A DNA stretch of 64,000 nucleotides from Bacillota bacterium (lineage in GTDB: Bacteria > Bacillota > Sulfobacillia > Sulfobacillales > JAIMBI01), in NCBI GenBank assembly GCA_021846505.1, contig JAJZWV010000010.1, forward strand, positions 17,922 to 81,921, written 5' to 3'. A program made the position numbers and the translations under genes. Below the pieces are notes generated by a model that saw only the letters and a program-made list of their open reading frames with translations, had not been told where the DNA came from and searched no databases. Shown here piece after piece: positions 7,179 through 15,827 of the stretch (position 1 is the first letter of the stretch; each line of letters starts with the position of its first letter).

Positions 7179-9471
7179 CCGACACCGCCTCCTTTCCCAC
7201 GACACCGACGGCCGCGGCGACGGCGGCGCGCAGGGTGTCCGGCCGCACCGGCTTTACCAGCCATCCCTGCACATCGTCCGCCAGTGGATGGCTGTCCGGG
7301 TCCACGATGCTGAGGATGAGCACTGCCGGCTTTGGGCTTAGCGCCCGGATGGCGGCCAGGAGCTCTTCGCCGTGCTCGCCGTCCAGCAGCAGGTCCAACA
7401 CCACTACCTGGGGCGGGCGCTCTGCGATGGCCTGCTGGGCCGCCGCCACGGTTCCCACGGCCGCTACGTCATAGCCGGCATCTGCCAACACTTGGACAGA
7501 AAACTCGCGCACCATGGGGTCGTCATCCACTACCAGCACCACCTTGCGCCCCGTGTCCCCCGCCTGCGCTGGCGGTACCTCCTCAGGCGGATGAGCCGCC
7601 GCCATGGGGATCCACACCGTAAACACGCTCCCCGCACCCGGGGTGCTGTCCACCCGGACGCCCCCACCCATGGCGGTAATGAGTCGGCGGACCAGCGGCA
7701 GGCCCAAGCCGGTGCCCTCATACGCCCGGTCAGTGCCGTGGGACACTTGGACAAATTCATCAAACACCGCGCTCAGGTGCTGCGCGTCGATGCCGATGCC
7801 CGTGTCGGACACCGCGACCTCCAGCATGTCCCCCCGCTGCTCCGAGTGGATCGCCACCCGCCCCCCGGCGGGGGTGAACTTCACGGCGTTGGACAGGAGG
7901 TTCAGCAGCACCTGCCGCAAGCGCAGCTCGTCCGCCAACACCACCACATTGCCGTCCGCGGCATCTTCCAGCGTGAGCCCCGCCGCCTCCGCCTGCGGGC
8001 GCACCAGCGACAGCGCGGCCGCGATCACCCGGCCGAGCGTCACTCGGCCCAAACGCATCTCGAGGCGCGCCGCGTCTGCCTTGGCGATGTCTAGCACATC
8101 GTTCACGATTTCCAACAGGTGCTGGCCGCTGTCCAAAATGTTTTGCACATAGCGGCGCTGGCGGTCGGTCAAGTTTTCGCCGTGCGCCTGCAGCATGAGG
8201 TCCGAAAACCCGATGATGGCGTTTAAAGGCGTTCGCAGTTCGTGGCTCATGCCCGACAGAAAGTCACTTTTGGCGGCGCTGGCGGCTTCGAGGGCGCGGT
8301 TCGCATCCCGGAGCGTGGCCGACACCTGCCGCTCGCGCTGAAAGGCCCGAGCGTTCAGCATGCGCGATCCGGCATGTGACGCCAGCGCCTCCAGCATCAG
8401 GAGATCATCATGGAGGAACAGGCCGTGCACTGGAGTGTACAGGCGCAGGAGCGCCAGCGTCTCACCGCGTGCGCGCACCGGCACCACCACCACGCGCCGG
8501 ACCACCGCCGGAGCGAAGGCGCTGGCGGCGCGCCCGACCCGTGCGACTTCGGCGGGGCCGCCATCCCAAACGCGGGCCAGCAGAAGATTCTCGCTCTCCG
8601 TGCTCTCCGCGCCCCCCTCGTCCCCCTCGCCCCCCGCCACCACCGGCGGACTCTCCAGAATGGCGTCGGCGCCGCGCCGCTCAAGGGGGCCAAATACCGG
8701 CGGATCTCCATCCCGCTGCAGCGACTCGCCCGCCAGAGCGCCCACTACTTGCATGGCCAAATCCAGCAGCTGGGCCAAAATGGTGAGCTCGCTGCGATCC
8801 CGGAGCTGCAGCTCCGCTTCATAGTAGCGGTACAGGACAGGCATCTGCCAAGCGTGCCGAAGCCAGGCCGGTGTGGCTCCCGCCAGCGCGTACAGCAGAG
8901 ACATGAGTGCCAGGCTGACGCTGGTGATGGTGGGGGGGAGCGCGGCATGGGCCATGGCCAGGGTGACCGTGGCCACCGCCAGCGCGGTTACCAGCAGCGA
9001 CGCGAGCGCGAGCATATACGCCCGCTGCCGGGCTGCGCCAAAAGCCTTGCCGCCTCCCAGCCACAGCCGCACGGCGCCGTATCCTTCGGCGGTTGTCAGG
9101 GCCACCACCGCCACGGTGTCGGCCAAGTCTGCCAGGGCCACCGGCAGCCGCGGCGCGAGAAGCACGAGCAGGATTGCGGCCCCGGCACCCACCGCCATGC
9201 ACCGCAGCAGGCGGGGTGCCACCGGCTGCAAGACGCTCACCAGCCTCAGGAGAAAGTACGGCTGGACAAACAAGCCGATAATGGCCAAGCCCCGCAGCAC
9301 GGAGCGCCAGGGTTCAGGCACATGGGCGGCGATGTCGCTCAGGGTGGTGACGGCCAGCGTGCCCACGACCGGCGTCAGGTAGGAGCGCAGGGCGCGGGCA
9401 TCGGGCCGCGGCCACAGCGTAAAGACGAATGCCACCACCAGCGTGGCATCGGCAAGCGTTCCCAGTTGCAT
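7171..9471 (-). CDS. Membrane-bound hybrid sensor histidine kinase
   Basis: This 766-residue kinase has about seven hydrophobic segments in residues 1-220 (a MASE/7TM-like sensor), then a GAF-like region. The HisKA motif is FLSGMSHELRTPLNAI, followed by a full HATPase (N box LLNLLSNAVKFTPAGG, DTGIGI, GTGLGLPLVRRL). A C-terminal receiver has Asp in QVVVLDLLLDGEHG. AAGGAG lies seven bases before the ATG. It heads the operon with the receiver and HD-GYP genes, so it probably feeds a membrane-derived signal to c-di-GMP turnover. The 251 bases upstream hold no gene. Confidence 0.93.
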   Translation of the reverse strand: MQLGTLADATLVVAFVFTLWPRPDARALRSYLTPVVGTLAVTTLSDIAAHVPEPWRSVLRGLAIIGLFVQPYFLLRLVSVLQPVAPRLLRCMAVGAGAAILLVLLAPRLPVALADLADTVAVVALTTAEGYGAVRLWLGGGKAFGAARQRAYMLALASLLVTALAVATVTLAMAHAALPPTITSVSLALMSLLYALAGATPAWLRHAWQMPVLYRYYEAELQLRDRSELTILAQLLDLAMQVVGALAGESLQRDGDPPVFGPLERRGADAILESPPVVAGGEGDEGGAESTESENLLLARVWDGGPAEVARVGRAASAFAPAVVRRVVVVPVRARGETLALLRLYTPVHGLFLHDDLLMLEALASHAGSRMLNARAFQRERQVSATLRDANRALEAASAAKSDFLSGMSHELRTPLNAIIGFSDLMLQAHGENLTDRQRRYVQNILDSGQHLLEIVNDVLDIAKADAARLEMRLGRVTLGRVIAAALSLVRPQAEAAGLTLEDAADGNVVVLADELRLRQVLLNLLSNAVKFTPAGGRVAIHSEQRGDMLEVAVSDTGIGIDAQHLSAVFDEFVQVSHGTDRAYEGTGLGLPLVRRLITAMGGGVRVDSTPGAGSVFTVWIPMAAAHPPEEVPPAQAGDTGRKVVLVVDDDPMVREFSVQVLADAGYDVAAVGTVAAAQQAIAERPPQVVVLDLLLDGEHGEELLAAIRALSPKPAVLILSIVDPDSHPLADDVQGWLVKPVRPDTLRAAVAAAVGVVGKEAVSGA

Positions 9472-9722
9472 GCACCAGCTCCTTCCGCCGCCAACCTTGC
9501 AGACGACGTGCAGTCGGTCGGAGCGCGGTCTATCGCCGGTCAGTCTATAGCGTGACAGGCATTTTCACGGCAGGCTTCGACACGACACGCCGAGGTCCTT
9601 CTTTTTAGAGATGTCTGGTGTGAATTGTCACGCGGTGGACGGTGCCCGCACGAGGATGCGAGGCGGTGCGGCGAACCCGCTTGTGGGAAGGATGTGGCCT
9701 TCACGCTCCGGGGGTGCCCGCC

Positions 9723-11138
9723 TCAGCAGCCGGCCCGGGAAGCAAAGGCGCGATGCACCATTGGCCGGTCGCTGAACGTGGCCAAAAACGCCATCGCCGT
9801 GGCGACGTCTGCGAAGTTGCTGACGGCCCCCAAGGACATCCGCACGACGCCGAGGGTGGGGATATCCAGCCACTCGACTAAGTCATCGATGGAATGCCAA
9901 GCCCCCGCGTGCTGGAAAGCTTGTCCGAGGCGGTCCGCCGGGAGGCCCAGGGCCGCTTCGCCTGCCCCTGGGTTGCAAAAGCACCCGGACCGCAAAACAA
10001 TGCCTGCCGCGTTGGCTTCCTCGATGACCAGCCGCTCATCTTGGGGAGCCCCGTCGGGATCCAGCACGCGAAAAGCCACCGTTGGCCCGTGGTCCTGCGC
10101 GCTGAGCGGCCCCAGCACCTGAATCACCGGCTGGCCGTTGGTGTGGCGGACCGCCTGCATGTGGTCCAGGACCCAAGACAAGAGCGCCGTCGTTCGGTCG
10201 TGAATCCGATCCAGCCCCAGCCGCTGGAGGTGGCGGAGTCCGATGCTGACGGCCGGGATCGTTAGGAAATCGGGGGTGCCGTCCTCAAAGCCGGCCGGCG
10301 CCGGCAGCAGGGCGGCAGCGTCGGCGGCCAGCGATGACGCCAGCACCGTGCCTCCCGAAAACCACGGCCGCGAAAGCTGGTCCATCGCCTCGCGGCGAGC
10401 CAGCAGGCATCCCACCCCTGTGGGGTAGCCAAACATCTTGTAAAAGGACAGCGGCACAAAGTCGGGGTGCACGGTGGACAGATCCAGCGCCATCGTGGGC
10501 ACTAGGGCGGCAGCGTCCAGCAGCACGCGCCAGCCATGGCGGTGGGCGGTATCAATCCACGCCAAGTCGTGGCGCACGCCCGAGAAATTGGATTGGGCCG
10601 GGTAGGCAAATAGGCGGGTACCGCCGGGAGCCGGGGTGCTCAAAAGGCGCGTCCAGGTGTCCACATCGGCACGCAAGTCGCCGCGGGTCACGGGCAGGTA
10701 GCCCACCGGGGTGTGCCCGTGGCGCGCGAACTCTCTCAGGCCCAGCACCGAGTTGTGATTGTCCGCCGTCATGAGCAGCTGGGCGTTGCTGGCGAATGGG
10801 AAGGACTCGCCCAACAGGTGCAGCGCGCCCGTCGCGTTTTGCGTGAACACCACCACGTACTCTTCGGGGTCCGCGTGAAAAAATCTCAGCACATCGGCCC
10901 GCGCCTCAGCGAGGGCCGCCGTGGATTTGAGCGAGGGCAGGTTGGGGGAGTGGGGGTTGCCATGCACGGCTGCTGTCAGCCACCCAAAATGCTCCTGAAG
11001 CTGGCGCCTGCTGGCCAGACCCGCCCCCGTGAAGTCAAGATAGGTCAGGCATTCCGCTGCCAGCTGCGGGTACTCCTCCCGTCGGATGACATCCAGCAAC
11101 GACGCCGCCGCATAGGCGGGATTCGCCTTCAAAAACAC
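9723..11138 (-). CDS. Class V aminotransferase / cysteine-desulfurase-like PLP enzyme
   Basis: This 471-residue PLP-dependent enzyme has His127 (TADNHNSVLG), the Asp of LLDAAALVPT (Asp207) and the Schiff-base lysine SFYKMFGYPTG (Lys233). The pair RSGCFCNPG (Cys385, Cys387) sits at the position of the persulfide cysteine. The overall pattern is closest to the molybdenum-cofactor-sulfurase/NifS group rather than IscS. It is a single gene with no Isc or Moco genes nearby, so the sulfur acceptor is unknown. The first conventional start is the GTG at 11138. A CTG at 11162 with AGGGAGG eight bases upstream gives a more natural N-terminus (MSTSTAEEVFLK). Confidence 0.82.
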   Translation of the reverse strand: MFLKANPAYAAASLLDVIRREEYPQLAAECLTYLDFTGAGLASRRQLQEHFGWLTAAVHGNPHSPNLPSLKSTAALAEARADVLRFFHADPEEYVVVFTQNATGALHLLGESFPFASNAQLLMTADNHNSVLGLREFARHGHTPVGYLPVTRGDLRADVDTWTRLLSTPAPGGTRLFAYPAQSNFSGVRHDLAWIDTAHRHGWRVLLDAAALVPTMALDLSTVHPDFVPLSFYKMFGYPTGVGCLLARREAMDQLSRPWFSGGTVLASSLAADAAALLPAPAGFEDGTPDFLTIPAVSIGLRHLQRLGLDRIHDRTTALLSWVLDHMQAVRHTNGQPVIQVLGPLSAQDHGPTVAFRVLDPDGAPQDERLVIEEANAAGIVLRSGCFCNPGAGEAALGLPADRLGQAFQHAGAWHSIDDLVEWLDIPTLGVVRMSLGAVSNFADVATAMAFLATFSDRPMVHRAFASRAGC

Positions 11139-11182
11139 CTCTTCTGCCGTACTGGTACTCAGCGTCGCTGCCTCCCTTCGCC

Positions 11183-11188
11183 ATCATA
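11183..11188 (-). promoter_or_regulatory. Extended -10 element of the aminotransferase gene
   Basis: On the minus strand TGA-TATGAT forms an extended -10. No good -35 is visible. The distance to the possible CTG start at 11162 is very short, implying a short leader. The rest of the 298-base gap (11139-11436) shows no gene. Confidence 0.35.
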
Positions 11189-11436
11189 TCACTCGACTCC
11201 CGAGGCGGCCGTCTCACCTGGGGCAGCCGAGTCTCTCTCGCCACGGTGCCACCTCTCACGGATACATGCTACGGCTGCTTGGCCCGGCTCTGGCAGGCCG
11301 AACGGTGCCGGGCCATGGGCCGATCGCGCCGCCTCGCACCCCTCCCCATTGTGCCCACCGAGCAAGCCGGCCGTACGATGCCGCAAGCCCCAGGCCGGGG
11401 GCTACCGAACAGAGCCCTGGGGTGCACGCCAGGCCG

Positions 11437-12048
11437 CTAGCGGGCGGGGGGGCCCTCCCACAGGTCCGGCATGCCCACCATCAGGACCAGGTGGCCCCCA
11501 CTCTCGGGCGGCGCGGTGCCGCCCTCGGCTTCTTCGGCCTCCGCCTGCACGATGGCACGCATGCGCGCGAGGCGCTGGGCATAGCTTATGTCGCTCATGC
11601 GGCCGAATGAGACCATGGAGCGCGCGTCCAGCCGCTGCTGCAGGATGGCGTCATCGCCGAGGGCGTCCACGCGGGCAGAGGCGCGGCGCAGCAGGTGGGA
11701 CAACAGCAGCAGCTCGGCCGCCATCAGGCGGCGGAGCACCGCCGGCGGCTGGCTGTCCAGCACGTGGTCGAGCCAAAAGGGGTCGTGAACCGCTTGGGCT
11801 AAGTCGGGATGCAGGCGGTAGTACTTTTCAACGTAGGTGGGTCCCGGCACGGCCCGGGGTGCTGGCACCACCTCCAAGCGCCGCAGCACGCGCATGTGGT
11901 GGTATACATTGTTGGCGGTCAAATCGAGTCGGTGCGCCAGCTGGGTGGCCGTGCGTTCGCCGGCATCCCCCAACTCCACCAAAATGGCGCCCCGGGTCGA
12001 GTCCGTCATCGCCTCCACCAAATTAGACAGCCGCTGCTCCAGCTCCAT
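11437..12048 (-). CDS. ArsR-like winged-helix transcriptional regulator
   Basis: This 203-residue regulator has an N-terminal winged helix (residues ~10-75) with recognition-helix region TATQLAHRLDLTANNVYHHM and wing LRRLEVVPAPR, as in ArsR/HTH_20 proteins. An alpha-helical ligand or dimer domain follows. It is divergent from the MFS gene at 12166 with a 117-base shared control region, the standard arrangement for a local efflux-pump regulator. GGAGG precedes the ATG. Confidence 0.82.
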   Translation of the reverse strand: MELEQRLSNLVEAMTDSTRGAILVELGDAGERTATQLAHRLDLTANNVYHHMRVLRRLEVVPAPRAVPGPTYVEKYYRLHPDLAQAVHDPFWLDHVLDSQPPAVLRRLMAAELLLLSHLLRRASARVDALGDDAILQQRLDARSMVSFGRMSDISYAQRLARMRAIVQAEAEEAEGGTAPPESGGHLVLMVGMPDLWEGPPAR

Positions 12049-12165
12049 GGGCCACCTCCACGCCTCACGCCGCTTCGCACTGCCATTATATCACCGCGAC
12101 GAAACCATGGCAGAGATAACATGGTATAGTACAATTATTATAGAGCTATGTAGGGTGGTATAGTG
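12049..12165. promoter_or_regulatory. Divergent ArsR/MFS control region with a direct repeat
   Basis: The minus-strand promoter has a perfect extended -10 (TGA-TATAAT, -10 at 12085-12090) for the regulator gene. On the plus side the region is AT-rich and carries the exact 9-base direct repeat TGGTATAGT at 12122-12130 and 12156-12164, the second just before the MFS start. The repeat is a plausible operator for the ArsR-like protein. A plus-strand -35/-10 pair is not obvious. Confidence 0.5.
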
Positions 12166-13470
12166 ATGAGTGGGGTTAAGAGGGGTTCGAGTCGGCCGTT
12201 TGCGGCGCTGCTGACGGGGGCGGTCGCGTCGCGCTTAGGGACGGAGCTGTCCGGCATTGCCCTCGCGTGGCTGGTCATGCAGCTCACGGGGTCCACGCTG
12301 GCGATGGGCAGCGTGGCCGCCGCCGCGGACATTCCCGCCGTTGCTCTCCTGATGCTGGGCGGAGTGATGGCGGATCGCGTGTCGCGCACGGGGCTGCTCA
12401 TGCGCGTCGGCACCGCCCAGGCGCTGGTGGGGGCGGTGCTGGCCGCACTGGTGGCGGCGCACGCGGTAAACTTCGCCGGCCTGTTGGTGCTGAGCGCCAC
12501 GGCGGGCGGCCTCAGCGCGCTGTACGGGCCCACGCTGGGCGCGCTGAAGCTGTTCGTGCTGCCGCCTCAGCCCGCGGGGCAGTACCAGAAGGCGCTGGCC
12601 CTGTGGGAAGGCGTGAGCCAGACGGCTTCGCTGCTGGGGCCGCTAGTGGGTGGGGTAGTCGTGGCGGTGGCCGGCGTGGCCACCGCGTTTTGGGTGGATG
12701 CCCTAAGTTTCTTGGGCCCGGCCGGGGCGGGGTGGGTGCTGGCCCGCGCCCGTGCGGCGGCGCCACCGCCCGCGGCCGAGCCGGGGCGCGTCTCCTGGCG
12801 CGCTAGCATGGCCCAGGGGATTGGGTTTCTCCGCGGCGAGCCCGGTATGCTGGAGATGATTGGCCTATTTGGCCTCACCAACGGGCTGAACGACGTGTTA
12901 GTCGTGCTCGCCCCCTTTCGGATCCGGAGTGGCCTGCATCAGTCTGCCGCCGTGTATGGGCTCATCTTGGCGGCTTTTGGACTGGGGGCGGTGGGTGCGG
13001 CGGCGGCGTGGACGCGCTGGGGATCCCAGGTGAGCCAGCGCATGCTGTGGATCTGCGGCGGCGTAGCGTCCCTGGGGGCCGCCATTTTCGCGCTGGCGCT
13101 CGTCTCATCACCCGTCGAGCTCGCGCTGGCCATGGCGGTCGGTGGCGCCGGCTTTATCACCGCGGAGATACTGAGCCAGGCGCTGTGGGCCCACGTGGTG
13201 CCAGATGCGGTGCGCGGCCGGGTCCTGTCCGTGGCCAGCACCATTGCTAAGTCGGCTAATCCCTTGGGGTATATGCTGGCCGGCGTGCTGGGGGCACTGC
13301 TGGGGCCGGCCCACGGCCTCATGATTGGCGGCGCCGCCATCGTCGTGGCATGCGCGGGGGGATACGCACTGGCATCCCTGCGGGCGCTGGACACTCGGAT
13401 CCCGGCATCCGGGGGGGCGCCCTCCGGCGTCTCCGTCACGCCGGCTGGCCCGCCCCCCGGCGCAAATTGA
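12166..13470 (+). CDS. Major facilitator superfamily transporter (MFS_3-like)
   Basis: This 434-residue protein has about twelve hydrophobic segments and an early GTELSGIALAWLV segment typical of the MFS_3/enterobactin-exporter-like group. The conserved loop motif is VMADRVSRTG between TM2 and TM3. The second half repeats the fold. The ATG at 12166 follows AGGGTGG; an adjacent GTG at 12163 is possible. Its divergent ArsR-like partner suggests drug- or metal-responsive export. The substrate is unknown. Confidence 0.85.
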   Translation: MSGVKRGSSRPFAALLTGAVASRLGTELSGIALAWLVMQLTGSTLAMGSVAAAADIPAVALLMLGGVMADRVSRTGLLMRVGTAQALVGAVLAALVAAHAVNFAGLLVLSATAGGLSALYGPTLGALKLFVLPPQPAGQYQKALALWEGVSQTASLLGPLVGGVVVAVAGVATAFWVDALSFLGPAGAGWVLARARAAAPPPAAEPGRVSWRASMAQGIGFLRGEPGMLEMIGLFGLTNGLNDVLVVLAPFRIRSGLHQSAAVYGLILAAFGLGAVGAAAAWTRWGSQVSQRMLWICGGVASLGAAIFALALVSSPVELALAMAVGGAGFITAEILSQALWAHVVPDAVRGRVLSVASTIAKSANPLGYMLAGVLGALLGPAHGLMIGGAAIVVACAGGYALASLRALDTRIPASGGAPSGVSVTPAGPPPGAN

Positions 13471-13525
13471 AGTCGCGGCACTGTCTTCGTGAAGTCCCAG
13501 GCGGTCCCGGGCGCGGCCAGGCGTA

Positions 13526-13678
13526 TGGTACAATCTCGCACATCACCCCTCACGGTCGGAGACTGCATGATGGAGGCCGTTGCCGACTTTCGACGGCGCA
13601 CGTGCCTCGGGTGGAGGCTTGTCGCTCGGAGCGACCTCCGGCGGCCGGTCCGAGTACTAGGAATTGCGGAGGTGCGCC
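13526..13678 (+). promoter_or_regulatory. Extended -10 promoter and structured leader of the antiporter gene
   Basis: An extended -10 (TGG-TACAAT, -10 at 13529-13534) starts a leader of about 135 bases. The leader contains a strong bulged hairpin at 13613-13639: arms GTCGCT/AGCGAC around CGG, extended by GGAG/CTCC. The left arm contains a GGAGG. The true ribosome site GGAGG (13668-13672) lies six bases before the start. The layout would suit a cis-acting RNA switch. I do not recognise a known riboswitch consensus. Confidence 0.4.
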
Positions 13679-15817
13679 ATGGCACTCACTCCGGCCGACC
13701 TCTTGCGCTTTCTGGCCGAATTTCTGCTGCTGCTGGGGCTCGCGCGTGCCTTGGGAGAGGTTTTTCGCCGCCTGAGCCAGCCTCCGGTCATCGGGGAGCT
13801 GCTGGCCGGGGTTGTGCTGGGGCCGTCGCTCATCGGAGCGGTTCTGCCAGGCGCCTTTGCCGCGGTGTTTCCCGCCGCAGGTGTCCAGCCCGTGCTGCTG
13901 CAGGTCGTGGCGCAGCTGGGGGTGATTCTCCTGCTGCTGCTGAGCGGCATTGAGGTGGACCTGGACTTAGTGAAGCGGAAGGCGAAGCCGGCACTGACCG
14001 TAGCGCTGGGCGGCGTGGTGATCCCGTTTCTGTGCGGGTACGGGCTCGCGGCGCTGCTGCCCGTCACCTTGCTGGCGCACCCGGCGGCCCGGCCAGTGTT
14101 CTTGCTGTTTATCGCCACGGCCATGTCCATCTCGGCCATCCCCGTGATTGTGAAAATCCTGCTGGACATGGATTTGATGCGGCGCGACGTAGGCCAGCTG
14201 ACGCTGGCCGCTGGCGTCATCAACGATGCCACGGGGTGGTTCCTGCTGGCCGTGATCGCCGGCATCGCCACCGCCCACGCCATACCGCTCGGCGGCCTGG
14301 GGGTTTCTATCTTTGGCACGCTGCTGTTTGCGGCGTTCTGCTTTACTCTGGGCTACCGCCTCATCCGCGGGGTGGTGCACTGGGTGGACGACCATGTGGG
14401 GGGCGACAGTGCCACCCTCAGTGCCGTGGTGGTGTTGGGCTTGGCCGGTGCCGCGGTCACCCAAGCGCTGCACGTGGAGGCTTTTCTCGGCGCCTTCTTG
14501 ATTGGGGTGCAGCTGTCTCGCATTCCGCGCGTGACCCGCGCGGCGCAGGGGCAGCTGCAGGCCCTGACCATGGGGGTGTTTGCGCCTATCTTCTTCGCGG
14601 CGGCCGGTCTGAAGGTGAACGTGGTCGCCCTGCTGACGCCCGAGCTGCTAGGGATCTTAGCCGCCGTGGTCCTCGTGGCCTGCATTGGCAAATTCGCGGG
14701 CACCTACGCGGGGGCGCGGATTGCGGGCGTCTCGCCTTGGATGTCGGCGGCGCTGGGCTCCGGCATGAATGCGCGCGGTGCGGTGGAAATCATCGTGGCG
14801 ACTGTGGGCCTGCAGCTCGGCGTGCTGACCGTTCCCATGTACTCGATTATCGTAGCCATGGCGGTCGCCACCTCGGTATTGGCGCCGCCGCTCCTGCGGT
14901 GGACCCTCCGCCACGCCCCCGTGGATCACGAGGAGCAGCAGCGCCTGCGGCGGGAGGCCCGCGAGGCCCACAGCTTCCTGCAAGGGGTCCGGCGCATGCT
15001 GGTTCCCGTGCGCGACGGGCGCTATGCGCTGGTCGCGGGGGAGGTAGTGGCCCACCTCGCCGGGTCGCGCGCGGTGGAGGCGGTGGCGCTGCATGTGCAG
15101 ATGGCCGGGGACAGTGGCATGCCAGCCGACCTGCTGCGAGCCGCGGGCGACTATGGGCGCGTGGAGTGGAAGCAGCGCACGGCGCGCAGTGCCGACGGCG
15201 TGGCCGGCGCGATTCTGGCGGAAGCGGGGCGGAGCTACGACCTGCTGGTATTGGGCGACACCGCTGAGCGACCGGACACCGGCCTCTTTGGGGCAGTGGT
15301 GGACGCGGTGGTCCGCGACGCCCCGTGCGCTGTCCTGGTGCTGCATGGACCCCAGTGGCGGCAGCAGGGCGTTCGGCTCCAGCGCATCTTGCTGCCGACG
15401 ACAGGAACGCGAGCCGACATGGAGACGGCGGAGTTTGCGGCCGCCTTGGCCCGGGGTGCCGGCGCCGACCTGGCGGCCCTCCATGTGGTGGATGCTCTGC
15501 GGCTGGCAGAGCCCGTCGGCAGTCGCGCCGTGGATCTGCTGCGATCCGCAGACGAGTACGGCCGCCATGCGACGATGGCCGTCCACCGCTTGGCGAGCGA
15601 GCTGGGGGTGAGCGTCCAGCGTGAGGTGCGGACACGTCCGGACGGGGCCATCAGCGAGGAGATTATCAACTATGCCGCCGTGGGCGGCTGCGATCTGATT
15701 CTGATGCATGCCGAGCGGCGCGCCTCGCATGGAGAGCTGTACTGCGGGCGCACCGTCGAGCAAGTCCTGCGCCATGCCCTCTGCCCCGTGGCCGTGCTCT
15801 TAGACCCGGCGGACTGA
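13679..15817 (+). CDS. CPA2-type cation/proton antiporter with C-terminal universal-stress domains
   Basis: This 712-residue protein has a Na+/H+-exchanger domain of about 12 segments (residues ~1-390) with EFLLLLGLARALGEVFRR, PPVIGELLAGVVLGPSLIG and SGMNARGAVEIIVATVGLQ. The C-terminal ~270 residues look like two Usp-type alpha/beta domains, for example YDLLVLGDTAER and GCDLILMHAERRASHGE. Such fusions link ion exchange to nucleotide or stress sensing. GGAGG sits six bases before the ATG at 13679. A monocistronic unit is likely, since the next gene is convergent. Confidence 0.88.
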   Translation: MALTPADLLRFLAEFLLLLGLARALGEVFRRLSQPPVIGELLAGVVLGPSLIGAVLPGAFAAVFPAAGVQPVLLQVVAQLGVILLLLLSGIEVDLDLVKRKAKPALTVALGGVVIPFLCGYGLAALLPVTLLAHPAARPVFLLFIATAMSISAIPVIVKILLDMDLMRRDVGQLTLAAGVINDATGWFLLAVIAGIATAHAIPLGGLGVSIFGTLLFAAFCFTLGYRLIRGVVHWVDDHVGGDSATLSAVVVLGLAGAAVTQALHVEAFLGAFLIGVQLSRIPRVTRAAQGQLQALTMGVFAPIFFAAAGLKVNVVALLTPELLGILAAVVLVACIGKFAGTYAGARIAGVSPWMSAALGSGMNARGAVEIIVATVGLQLGVLTVPMYSIIVAMAVATSVLAPPLLRWTLRHAPVDHEEQQRLRREAREAHSFLQGVRRMLVPVRDGRYALVAGEVVAHLAGSRAVEAVALHVQMAGDSGMPADLLRAAGDYGRVEWKQRTARSADGVAGAILAEAGRSYDLLVLGDTAERPDTGLFGAVVDAVVRDAPCAVLVLHGPQWRQQGVRLQRILLPTTGTRADMETAEFAAALARGAGADLAALHVVDALRLAEPVGSRAVDLLRSADEYGRHATMAVHRLASELGVSVQREVRTRPDGAISEEIINYAAVGGCDLILMHAERRASHGELYCGRTVEQVLRHALCPVAVLLDPAD

Positions 15818-15827
15818 CGCTGGCCGC

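Noticed and set aside
12183..12192. GGTTCGAGTC, resembling a tRNA T-arm
   Set aside because: No acceptor stem, anticodon arm or CCA partner nearby; it is inside the MFS coding sequence.
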